A stretch of 64,000 nucleotides of DNA from the NCBI GenBank assembly GCA_028687585.1, contig JAQTZV010000019.1:38659-102658 (forward strand). The letters are read 5' to 3'. Shown here piece after piece: positions 17,064-25,293 of this stretch (its first letter is position 1; each line of letters begins with the position of its first letter). The stretch comes from Desulfuromonadaceae bacterium. GTDB lineage: Bacteria; Desulfobacterota; Desulfuromonadia; Geobacterales; Pseudopelobacteraceae. The notes beneath the pieces were generated by a model. It did no database searches, was not told the DNA's origin, and saw only the letters and a list, made by a program, of their open reading frames with translations. The position numbers were made by a program, and so were the translations under genes.

Positions 17064-18302
17064 TTACCCGAGGATCTGCACCGCCCGGTCACGCCCATCA
17101 GCCTTTGCCTGGTACATCGCCGCATCCGCCCGCTTGAGAACATCGTTCAGGCACGTATCAGTTTCACTTGACCCGGTAACCCCCAGACTGACGGTTATAA
17201 AAAGCTTATTACCTTCAGCCTCAATCGCTTCAGCACGAACAGTTTCCCTGATGCGGGCGGCGACGACAAGACATTGCTCCACTGATGTATCTGGCAGCAT
17301 CACAACAAACTCCTCACCACCGTAGCGCCCGATGACATCATAGGGACGGATACTCATTGACAGGCGCCGGGCGACCTCCTTCAAAACTTCATCACCGGCA
17401 AGATGACCACAGGCATCGTTTACCTTTTTGAAATGGTCGATATCGATCATGATGCAGCCCATATCCTCCGGACGCTGACTTTTAAGACGATTACGCCTGA
17501 TCCGCTCGAACTCCTCTTCTCCACGCAAAAGGAGGTGTCCCCGGTTGGCGATAGCTGTCAACACATCGGTAGCGGCCATTGTTTCAAGCTTAATCTGCGC
17601 TTCTTTAAGCTGGCCGGCACCTCCGCGAATCAGCAGATACGAAAAGCCGAAAGCAGCGATCATCACGGTGGCCAGAAGGGAAGTCATCATGATGGCTCCC
17701 TCACGAATCTGCTCACGATAACCGGTTATATTAATATAGATCTCAAAGCTGCCAATGACCTTCTTATCCGGGCCTAAAATCGGCACATATGTTTCTACGA
17801 CGTCTACATTCCTGAGCTCTTCATCAGCAAGATCGACCGCTTTATCCTTGGTGACCATCTTGGCGTCAACTTTTCCCGCCAGGGCATTATTCAGGCGCTG
17901 GTTCTTTTCATCAACCTGTCCAATTAGAATGGGGTCAGTGCTATAGACAATCCGCTTCGCAGCATTATAGATTTTGACCTTAATAATAGAAAAAGGGTAC
18001 AGATAGTCCCGCACGCTGAAATCAAACGCAAACATTTCAGTCCCATGGAGACCCAGTTCCAAAGCTTTCCCCGGCGCGGCAACAAACAGGTATTTTTTCT
18101 GCTGGTCGATAAGCAGATTGCACAACTGTACCGAATTGTTCTCCGCATTTTTGATGACAAAGCCTGAGAATAAACGATAAAAGCCGTAGCCGCTCATGAC
18201 AATGACAATGACAATGGATATGACTGCCGTTCTTACCAACAGATTCATCAGCCGGGACGGATCGTATCCGACTTTTATGTTGAAGAGTTCGTTCAAGTTC
18301 AT
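17064..18302 (-). CDS. Membrane-bound diguanylate cyclase (GGDEF) with extracytoplasmic sensor
   Basis: 412 residues from the ATG at 18302, chosen because GGAG lies eight bases upstream; the frame stays open to 18389. A first membrane segment (about residues 20-42, LLVRTAVISIVIVIV) is followed by a periplasmic region of about 150 residues. A second segment (about 200-225) leads to the GGDEF domain. The active site is intact, GGEEF at 328-332, with an RPYD inhibitory-site motif five residues before it. The enzyme should make c-di-GMP in response to an unknown periplasmic signal. It ends 15 bases from the small polyamine-operon gene (convergent) and is divergent from priA. Confidence 0.9.
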   Translation of the reverse strand: MNLNELFNIKVGYDPSRLMNLLVRTAVISIVIVIVMSGYGFYRLFSGFVIKNAENNSVQLCNLLIDQQKKYLFVAAPGKALELGLHGTEMFAFDFSVRDYLYPFSIIKVKIYNAAKRIVYSTDPILIGQVDEKNQRLNNALAGKVDAKMVTKDKAVDLADEELRNVDVVETYVPILGPDKKVIGSFEIYINITGYREQIREGAIMMTSLLATVMIAAFGFSYLLIRGGAGQLKEAQIKLETMAATDVLTAIANRGHLLLRGEEEFERIRRNRLKSQRPEDMGCIMIDIDHFKKVNDACGHLAGDEVLKEVARRLSMSIRPYDVIGRYGGEEFVVMLPDTSVEQCLVVAARIRETVRAEAIEAEGNKLFITVSLGVTGSSETDTCLNDVLKRADAAMYQAKADGRDRAVQILG

Positions 18303-18413
18303 ACCATTTTCTCCGTACCGATATCTGCTATGCAACTTAAAATATAGACTGTTTTTACTATACACGATATTTACGGCTATGCTATCCAACAGTGACTATT
18401 AAATGCGAAACAA

Positions 18414-20675
18414 ATGGATCGAACCGTGAAACAGGGATACACCGGCCCCATAATAATCGAGATCGCCATTCCACTCTACCTGGAAAGAACTTTCCATTAT
18501 CTCGTACCAGAAGTATTACGCGAACAGGCTCTTACCGGCCGACGGGCCCTCGTCCCCTTTGGCAACCGTAAGCTGACCGGTTACATTTTGGGGATTGCCT
18601 CCGGATCCGCGATTACCAATCTGAAAGAAATCATTGCTGTACTCGATACTGAACTGCTCTGGACAGCGAAAGAGCTTGATTTTTTCCGCTGGATCGCCTC
18701 CTATTACCAGCATCCGCTCGGTGAAGTCGTGCGCACAGCCCTCCCGGCCGGCATCAATATTCAAACCCGCAAAGGCACTTCCGGTGAACAGGAGTCATTT
18801 ACCGGAGGGAAAACTGCCCGCAGTGAAAAGTTTTACCTGCCGGGAGGGGTGACTACTGTCACCGTCCGCCAACCCGGCGCCAAAGCGCTCGAAATTCTGG
18901 CCGTAATTCGTGAGTCCGGTGCTATTTCTGCGGCGGAGCTTCGCAAACGCTTCGGCGCCTGCACTCCACAGCTCAAACGCTTGACAGAGCTTGGGCTGAG
19001 CAGGGTAGAGGAGCGCGAAGTGTATCGCGATCCGTTTAAAAGCCACATAGTTCCGCGTGATGAGTCACGCCTGCTGCACACCCATCAAAAAGCTGCTTTG
19101 GATGCAATTTCTGCCTGCCTCGACGGAGATCATTTTACCCCTTTTTTACTCTATGGCGTAACCGGCAGCGGCAAAACCGAGGTCTATCTCCAGGCAATCT
19201 CGCATGCCCTTGCACTCGGCAGAAATGCCTTGGTGCTGGTCCCGGAGATTGCTCTCACTCCCCAACTGACCGGACGTTTCCAAGCCCGGTTTGACGGCGG
19301 CATTGCCATTCTGCATAGCGGACTTTCAGATGGGGAACGCTATGACGAATGGCGCCGCATCAGGCGCGGATTGGCACGAATCGTTATCGGAGCCCGCTCG
19401 GCAATTTTTGCTCCGCTGGAGAAGATCGGTATTATCATTGTTGATGAAGAACATGAAGCGTCATTTAAACAATCAGACGGGCTTCGCTACAATGCCCGCG
19501 ATCTGGCACTGGTTCGTGGCCAAATGGAGCGGGCCGCAGTTGTTCTCGGCTCAGCAACACCATTGGTGACCTCTGTCCACGCGGCAGAAGAAGGCCGCCT
19601 GACGCTGCTCGAATTGCCGGAGCGGGTCGAAGGACGCCCGATGCCGCTCGTTGAACTGGTCGGGATGAAGGGGAATAAAGAAACCCTCTCAACAGCCCTG
19701 TCAGCCAAATTAACTGAAACCTATGACCAGAGACGACAGGCTATTGTGTTCCTTAACCGGCGCGGCTTTGCTACTTTTTTGGTCTGCTCAGATTGCGGGA
19801 AGCCACTGACCTGCCCAAACTGTTCGGTAACCCTGACCTATCACCGCCAGCGCGGGCAGAGTCTTTGTCACTACTGTGACTATGCCGTTCCCGCACCCGG
19901 CATCTGTCCGGCATGCGCAGGAACAACACTCAGCGAATTGGGAGCAGGGACAGAAAAGTTGGAACACGACCTGAAAGATTTGCTGCCGACAGCACGCATT
20001 CTCCGGATGGACAGCGACACGACCTCCGGGAAAGGGAGCCATGAACGCCTGCTGTCACGCATGAACAACGGCAGCGCCGACATTCTTGTCGGTACCCAGA
20101 TGATTGCCAAGGGGCACGACTTTCCGGAAGTGACACTGGTCGGAGTAGTGAACGCTGAAGCAAGCCTCGGCATGCCCGATTTTCGGGCCGCTGAACGCAC
20201 CTTCCAATTGTTGTCGCAAGTCATCGGTCGAGCCGGACGCGGCGATAATCCCGGAAGAGTGGTTGTGCAGGCGCATGACACCGAGCATTACGCAATCCGG
20301 TCTGCTGTCGAACATGATGCCGCCGGTTTTTATCGGCAGGAGCTGGAGTTTCGCCGCGAAGCAGGCTATCCCCCCTTTGCGTTTCTGGCGGCGTTCGCCA
20401 TTTCCGGGTTGTCGGAACAGACCGTGGCTGAGCAGGCTGAGGTGGCGGCCCGGTTGCTGGCGCGACTCAAATCAGAGTTGAAAGTCCGGGTTGAAATACT
20501 TGGCCCTGCCCCCTCTCCGATCTACCGTCTTCGCAATCGCTTTCGCCGCCAGATACTGCTCAAATCTGCAAACAGGAGTGACCTCCATCGTTTGCTTGCC
20601 TCCTGGAGGCAGCAGGCGACGGTCGGTTCGACTATCCGCATTTCAGTTGATATTGATCCGGTTGACATGATGTAA
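18414..20675 (+). CDS. priA: Primosomal protein N' (replication restart helicase PriA)
   Basis: Superfamily 2 helicase that reloads the replisome at stalled forks. 753 residues, typical. The N-terminal DNA-binding region covers about 1-200. Walker A GVTGSGKTE starts at 248, the DEEH box is in VDEEHEASF, and QVIGRAGRGD is motif VI. Eight paired cysteines of the zinc-binding insert are visible (CSDCGKPLTCPNC, CHYCDY, CPAC). The ATG at 18414 is the only good start. It stands alone and is divergent from the GGDEF gene. Confidence 0.97.
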   Translation: MDRTVKQGYTGPIIIEIAIPLYLERTFHYLVPEVLREQALTGRRALVPFGNRKLTGYILGIASGSAITNLKEIIAVLDTELLWTAKELDFFRWIASYYQHPLGEVVRTALPAGINIQTRKGTSGEQESFTGGKTARSEKFYLPGGVTTVTVRQPGAKALEILAVIRESGAISAAELRKRFGACTPQLKRLTELGLSRVEEREVYRDPFKSHIVPRDESRLLHTHQKAALDAISACLDGDHFTPFLLYGVTGSGKTEVYLQAISHALALGRNALVLVPEIALTPQLTGRFQARFDGGIAILHSGLSDGERYDEWRRIRRGLARIVIGARSAIFAPLEKIGIIIVDEEHEASFKQSDGLRYNARDLALVRGQMERAAVVLGSATPLVTSVHAAEEGRLTLLELPERVEGRPMPLVELVGMKGNKETLSTALSAKLTETYDQRRQAIVFLNRRGFATFLVCSDCGKPLTCPNCSVTLTYHRQRGQSLCHYCDYAVPAPGICPACAGTTLSELGAGTEKLEHDLKDLLPTARILRMDSDTTSGKGSHERLLSRMNNGSADILVGTQMIAKGHDFPEVTLVGVVNAEASLGMPDFRAAERTFQLLSQVIGRAGRGDNPGRVVVQAHDTEHYAIRSAVEHDAAGFYRQELEFRREAGYPPFAFLAAFAISGLSEQTVAEQAEVAARLLARLKSELKVRVEILGPAPSPIYRLRNRFRRQILLKSANRSDLHRLLASWRQQATVGSTIRISVDIDPVDMM

Positions 20676-20676
20676 G

Positions 20677-20716
20677 ACAGAGCAAGGCCCGCATAAATCT
20701 GCCGACCTCGCTCTGT
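20677..20716 (+). terminator. Hairpin after priA
   Basis: ACAGAGCAAGG pairs with CCTCGCTCTGT (one mismatch) around a 18-nt loop, followed by TTTAAATGTTTCTTT. The stem starts two bases after the priA stop and lies between convergent genes, so it may act in both directions. Confidence 0.55.
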
Positions 20717-20779
20717 TTAAATGTTTCTTTGCGCTTCCATGCACTGGAAACGTGCGTTACGAAGAGCACAAAGCTGCTT

Positions 20780-22294
20780 CTAGAATGCCGTACTCAGGCC
20801 AAACTCAACTCTGGCTTCGAGTGGTACAGATTTATTATCGTACCTGCCCTTGTCAGTGGCAACAGCGCCATTGACATCGAAGCGGAAATACTGGGGACCA
20901 AGGGAAAGACCGGCGGTAATAACCGGTTTGCTGCCATCTTCGCCTATATTCTTATACGCACCGGCGCGCAGTGCAAGCCAGAGAGCATACCAGCCGTCAA
21001 AGTGAGCCTCAAGACCACCACCGATAAGCTGGCTGTCACGACTGGGAAGAGCGGTTTTGTTCTTGGTCAGATCCATATCGGCGACAATCGACAACCAGCT
21101 GAGCGGATCAAGACCAACACCAAGGCGCGCCTGCGGTTGAACCTTGACCGAGAAACCGTCCGGACCGTCAAATTTTGGCGAATTCAGGTTTTTGAGGGCA
21201 AGACCCACATTGATCGGACCGACATATTTCACTTCTTCGAGGCGCCACAGGGCGCCAAGGTCAAGGCCAAACTGATTGGATTCCGTGTGATTATCTTTTA
21301 CTTTATCAACGATATCATTTGAATCTTTCAGACTCATAATCTCAACATCACTCGAATAGACGGTGCCCCGCATAACCTTGACAGCAGCACCAACCCCAAG
21401 TTTCCCGTAGTTCCCTAAGTCAATCTTGTGACCATAAGCCAGTGGGATTTCAGCAAGAAGAATTCCGCGCAGCAGAACTGTCGTGGTGTTATTGTCTATA
21501 GAATTTGCCGCGCTGGCGTTCAAGGATGGAACGATCACCTGGAGACCTTGTGCAATTTGGTCAGCGGCCATGCCGGTCGTATTTCCGTTAGCCTTGAGTT
21601 CAGTTTCCAGCTTGGTTACGATAGCCTGGGCTTGCGCCTGGGTTGTAGCTCCGACTGCCAGCAGGGACGTCACTATCTTGTCGTAATCGGCCTGACTAAA
21701 ATACGTTGCCTGTCCTGTGGAAGTAGTTGCGCCAATATCTGTATAGAGAGTGCTGACCGAAGTTGTCGCAGTCGCATTACCGGCACGGATGTTTACAAGG
21801 TCAACATTTCCGATTCCGGCTCCAACCTCGCTCCTCCCGATAATACCGAAACCATAGTTACGAAACTGGAAGCCCAGGGAAAGATCCACGCCCACGGCAA
21901 GGTCACCCTTCTTGTCATTAATATCGACAAGCACTCCGGCAAACTGGGCGGCTTTGGTTGTGGCAGAAGCTGCAGCCGCAGCATCGGCGACAGCATTACC
22001 AGTAAGGGTATATGTCATGTTGTTTGTATCCAGATCCAGCTTGCCGACCTTATCCACATTATCTGCCAGAGAAGAACTGATCACAACACCGGCAGCGCCG
22101 CCAAGTTTCATACTGAACGCCTTGTCAGAAAAAGCCAGCCCTGCCGGGTTCATGAACGTGGCATTCGCATCTGTCGTACGAGCCACACCGGCACGCCCCA
22201 CCCCCAATGTGCCAGGGGACTGAAACTCAATCGCCTGCGACGCAACCGGCAGCGACAAGCCCAGCAGCACAACTGCTGCCATCATTTTTTTCAT
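20780..22294 (-). CDS. Outer-membrane beta-barrel protein, OmpP1/FadL or TraF_2-like
   Basis: 504 residues from the ATG at 22294 (AAGGAG seven bases upstream). A signal peptide covers residues 1-20 (MKKMMAAVVLLGLSLPVASQ, then AIEFQ). The mature start (GTLGVGRAGVARTTDANATFMNPAGLAF) has the Gly-rich, NPAGLA pattern shared by FadL-type barrels and the family named after conjugal TraF. Alternating polar/hydrophobic strands and a C-terminal aromatic residue (STAF) support an outer-membrane barrel. An Ala/Thr-rich stretch in the middle may be an extracellular or periplasmic insert. The substrate is unknown. No conjugation genes are nearby, so a transfer role is unlikely. Confidence 0.75.
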   Translation of the reverse strand: MKKMMAAVVLLGLSLPVASQAIEFQSPGTLGVGRAGVARTTDANATFMNPAGLAFSDKAFSMKLGGAAGVVISSSLADNVDKVGKLDLDTNNMTYTLTGNAVADAAAAASATTKAAQFAGVLVDINDKKGDLAVGVDLSLGFQFRNYGFGIIGRSEVGAGIGNVDLVNIRAGNATATTSVSTLYTDIGATTSTGQATYFSQADYDKIVTSLLAVGATTQAQAQAIVTKLETELKANGNTTGMAADQIAQGLQVIVPSLNASAANSIDNNTTTVLLRGILLAEIPLAYGHKIDLGNYGKLGVGAAVKVMRGTVYSSDVEIMSLKDSNDIVDKVKDNHTESNQFGLDLGALWRLEEVKYVGPINVGLALKNLNSPKFDGPDGFSVKVQPQARLGVGLDPLSWLSIVADMDLTKNKTALPSRDSQLIGGGLEAHFDGWYALWLALRAGAYKNIGEDGSKPVITAGLSLGPQYFRFDVNGAVATDKGRYDNKSVPLEARVEFGLSTAF

Positions 22295-22346
22295 ACACCC
22301 ACTCCTTTTCAATATAAATTTAACAGCCGAAACCACATGTGCAGAC

Positions 22347-22374
22347 ACTATAATTCAATAATTGCCACAGTCAA
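22347..22374 (-). promoter_or_regulatory. Putative promoter of the outer-membrane protein gene
   Basis: Minus-strand TTGACT (22374-22369), 16-bp spacer, TATAGT (22352-22347). The strongest sigma-70-like match in the window, 53 bp before the ATG. Confidence 0.6.
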
Positions 22375-22474
22375 GGCACTAGAAAACGTTTTGAATATAA
22401 CAGGGGTTCACTCCCGCCTGGAAACCTGATACAGTACGCCGCTATACTATCCTACCCAAATATGGACCCACACT

Positions 22475-24295
22475 ATGCATCACGGCGGAATTTACGAAGA
22501 AGAAATAGCCGGAAAGGCCTACGACAGAGCCCTATTGCGGCGTTTTGCCCGCTATGTGGCTCCCTACCGGCTGGCGATTACGGTCGTAGTGTTGATACTG
22601 CCGCTTGTTGCGGCCTGCCGACTGGCGCAGCCCTGGATTATCAAGCTCGCCATTGACAACCACATTATTTCCGGAAAACTCGCCGGGCTTGAAGTTATTG
22701 CCCTCGGCTTTCTCGGCATTCTAGTTGTCGAATCACTTCTCTCTTTTTTGGAGGTATATCTGCTGCAGTCGGTCGGACAACGGGTCATGTCCGACATGCG
22801 TGCGGAGCTGTACCGCCACGTCATGCATCTCCCGGTCACCTGGTTCGACCGTGTACCAACCGGGAGCGCGGTCACCCGACTGACCAGCGATATCGAAGTC
22901 CTGGGGGAGATGTTTGCTTCCGGCATCATCACGATCATCGGCGACATCCTGCTGTTAATCGGAATAGTCTCCGTAATGCTCTGGATGAATCTGAAGCTGT
23001 CGCTGGTGACCTTTTCTGTCCTGCCGGTTCTGCTCTACGTTGCCTACACCTTCCGGCGGCGCATGAGAAAATCATTTCGGGAGGTCCGAGCGCGCCTCGG
23101 GAGTATGAACGCTTTCCTCAATGAATGTATTTCCGGCATCAGCATCATCCAGATCTTTAACCGCGAACGTGATGAGGAGCGCCGTTTCAGCCTGCTGAAC
23201 GCATCGTATCGTGACGCCAACATGCCGGTCATCTTCTGGGATGCATCACTGTATGCCATGGTTGAGGCGCTTTCATCAATTGCGGTAGCCCTGATCATCT
23301 GGTACGGCGGCGGTGAGATTATGCAGGGAGCCCTGACCTTCGGCGTGCTGGTTGCCTTTATTCAGTATATTGAAAAATTCTTCGGGCCGATCCGCGACCT
23401 TTCAGCTAAATACTCGGTCATGCAGGGGGCGATGGCGTCACTGGAGCGGATTTTTGCACTGCTGGATACGGAAATCAGAAGGCAGGGAGCAGGAGACGGG
23501 AGACAGGAAATTCTAGGCCGGAATAAGAATCCGGACTCATCCCTATACCCGGTACCCAGCGCCCTGAACCCTTTAATAGAATTCCGCGATGTCTCATTTT
23601 CCTACGAGCACGGCAACGACATACTGAGCGGCTTCAGCCTTGCAGTTCATCGCGGGGAACGGATCGCAATCGTAGGAGAAAGCGGCGGCGGCAAGACGAC
23701 CATAACCCGGCTTTTGACACGGCTGTATGAAATTGAGCGCGGCAGTATTCTCTTACAAGGAATCGACATCAGTGAACTTGATCTGGCAGAGGTTCGCAGC
23801 AGGGTCGGCGTGGTTCTCCAGGATCCCTGCCTGTTCGCCGGCAGTATCGAATTTAATATCTGCCTGGGGAATGAACAGGCCCGAGAGCGTGTCCGTCAGG
23901 CGGCGGCGGCGGTTGGCGCCGACCGTTTTATCGAAAGACTGCCTCGCGGTTATGACGAAGAGGTTCGGGAGCGTGGCAGCAACTTCTCTGTCGGAGAAAA
24001 ACAATTGATATCTTTTGCCCGGGCTGTTGCCTTTGATCCGGAGATACTTGTACTTGACGAAGCGACCGCCAGCATTGACAGCGCTTCCGAGCAGATGATT
24101 CAGGAAGGTATCAAGGGGATGATGCAGGGGCGCACTTCATTGGTGATCGCCCATCGACTCTCCACAATTCAGGATGCAGACCGGATCATCACCATTCAGA
24201 ACGGCGTCAAGGCCGAAGAGGGTACACACGAAGAGCTGCTGCGCGCCGGCGGGATATATGCCCGGCTGTATCAGCTGCAGTTCAGTGAAAGATAA
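22475..24295 (+). CDS. ABC transporter, fused permease and ATPase (MdlB/MsbA-like exporter)
   Basis: 606-residue half-transporter. Six membrane helices occupy about residues 28-315 and the nucleotide-binding domain about 365-606. Walker A is GESGGGKTT, the signature is the unusual FSVGEKQL instead of LSGGQ, Walker B is EILVLDEATASID, and the switch His is in IAHRLST. Such proteins work as homo- or heterodimers exporting lipids, peptides or drugs; FSVGEKQ-type signatures are known in MdlB/SmdB-like subunits. The linker at about 335-365 (RRQGAGDGRQEILG) is long and of low complexity. No partner subunit is adjacent. No ribosome site is evident before the ATG. Confidence 0.9.
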   Translation: MHHGGIYEEEIAGKAYDRALLRRFARYVAPYRLAITVVVLILPLVAACRLAQPWIIKLAIDNHIISGKLAGLEVIALGFLGILVVESLLSFLEVYLLQSVGQRVMSDMRAELYRHVMHLPVTWFDRVPTGSAVTRLTSDIEVLGEMFASGIITIIGDILLLIGIVSVMLWMNLKLSLVTFSVLPVLLYVAYTFRRRMRKSFREVRARLGSMNAFLNECISGISIIQIFNRERDEERRFSLLNASYRDANMPVIFWDASLYAMVEALSSIAVALIIWYGGGEIMQGALTFGVLVAFIQYIEKFFGPIRDLSAKYSVMQGAMASLERIFALLDTEIRRQGAGDGRQEILGRNKNPDSSLYPVPSALNPLIEFRDVSFSYEHGNDILSGFSLAVHRGERIAIVGESGGGKTTITRLLTRLYEIERGSILLQGIDISELDLAEVRSRVGVVLQDPCLFAGSIEFNICLGNEQARERVRQAAAAVGADRFIERLPRGYDEEVRERGSNFSVGEKQLISFARAVAFDPEILVLDEATASIDSASEQMIQEGIKGMMQGRTSLVIAHRLSTIQDADRIITIQNGVKAEEGTHEELLRAGGIYARLYQLQFSER

Positions 24296-24304
24296 TAATT
24301 ATTA

Positions 24305-24422
24305 ACAGGGATAAAGGGGATACAAGGGATAACGGCAAAAACAAGATAAATTCTTTTTGTTATAAAAAATATTTTTTCCCGATTTTAAAAGGTTTTATCC
24401 CCTTTATCCCTTTCATCCCTGT
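24305..24422. repeat. Inverted-repeat element upstream of hypB
   Basis: 27-bp arms at 24305-24331 (ACAGGGATAAAGGGGATACA...) and 24396-24422 are inverted copies with four mismatches, around an AT-rich centre. It resembles the dispersed AGGGATAAAGGGGATA elements of Geobacter-type genomes. No gene was seen in 24296-24504. Confidence 0.7.
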
Positions 24423-24504
24423 AAAAATGCCTTTGGTTTTCGTGTGTTATTTGATATGGCTGAAGTGAAAAAGCAATTCAGACACTACGTTTCAGGAGCT
24501 ACTT

Positions 24505-25293
24505 ATGTGCACAACCTGCGGGTGCCCTTCAACCGATCATGATCATGATCATGACCACCAGCACAGACACGACAGAGATCACAGTCATTCACACGGCCGC
24601 AACGGCAAACATGCACACCATCATGGCGCGGAAACGGGTAAGCGAACAACCATTGCTATTGAAGAGGATATTCTGGGCAAAAACAATCGTCTGGCCGGAT
24701 TTAATCGCGCATTGTTCAAAGATAAGGGAATTTTTGTTTTGAACCTGGTCAGCTCGCCCGGATCCGGCAAGACGACCCTTCTCGAGCGAACCTTGCGCGA
24801 CCTGTCGCAGAGACTTCGCTGTGCCGTCATAGAAGGAGACCAGCAGACCGACAATGATGCCAGGCGCATCGCCGCCACCGGAGTTCCGGTACGGCAGATA
24901 AACACCGGAGCCGGATGCCATCTGGACGCCCATATGATCATGCATGGCACCGATGGTTTTGATATGGACAACCTGGATCTGCTTCTGATTGAAAATGTCG
25001 GCAACCTGGTCTGTCCGGCCGCTTTCGATCTGGGAGAACATCACAAAGTCGCCGTTCTCTCTGTTACCGAAGGAGAAGACAAGCCGCTCAAGTATCCCCA
25101 GATGTTCCGCAACTCGACCGTCATGCTGCTCAACAAAACCGACCTGCTGCCGCACCTTGATTTTGATGTGGAGAAATGCAAGGAGTATGCACGGCGCGTC
25201 AGCCCCGGTATCATTATTTTTGAAGTATCGGCAAAGAGTGGTGAAGGAATGGATGCGTGGTATCAGTGGTTGACTACAGGGTCACAGCACTGA
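24505..25293 (+). CDS. hypB: Hydrogenase nickel incorporation GTPase HypB
   Basis: SIMIBI-class GTPase that delivers nickel to the large subunit of NiFe hydrogenases together with HypA. 262 residues. The N-terminus has the CxxCGC nickel site (CTTCGC), then a His/Asp-rich stretch (about residues 10-48) that can store nickel. The P-loop SSPGSGKTT starts at about residue 83, and EGDQQTDNDA, the metal-binding GAGCHLD and the NKTDLL guanine motif follow. It heads a hypB-hypF-hypC-hypD run. hypA and hypE are not in the window. Confidence 0.97.
   Translation: MCTTCGCPSTDHDHDHDHQHRHDRDHSHSHGRNGKHAHHHGAETGKRTTIAIEEDILGKNNRLAGFNRALFKDKGIFVLNLVSSPGSGKTTLLERTLRDLSQRLRCAVIEGDQQTDNDARRIAATGVPVRQINTGAGCHLDAHMIMHGTDGFDMDNLDLLLIENVGNLVCPAAFDLGEHHKVAVLSVTEGEDKPLKYPQMFRNSTVMLLNKTDLLPHLDFDVEKCKEYARRVSPGIIIFEVSAKSGEGMDAWYQWLTTGSQH

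Noticed and set aside
20780-22294. Evidence of a conjugative element from the TraF-like name
   Set aside because: The family name is historical; no other transfer genes, integrase or attachment site lie near, and the protein is an outer-membrane barrel.
21428-22429. 333-residue plus-strand open frame
   Set aside because: Antisense to the outer-membrane protein gene, which has signal peptide, ribosome site and promoter; the plus-frame protein is Cys/Ser-rich without known motifs.
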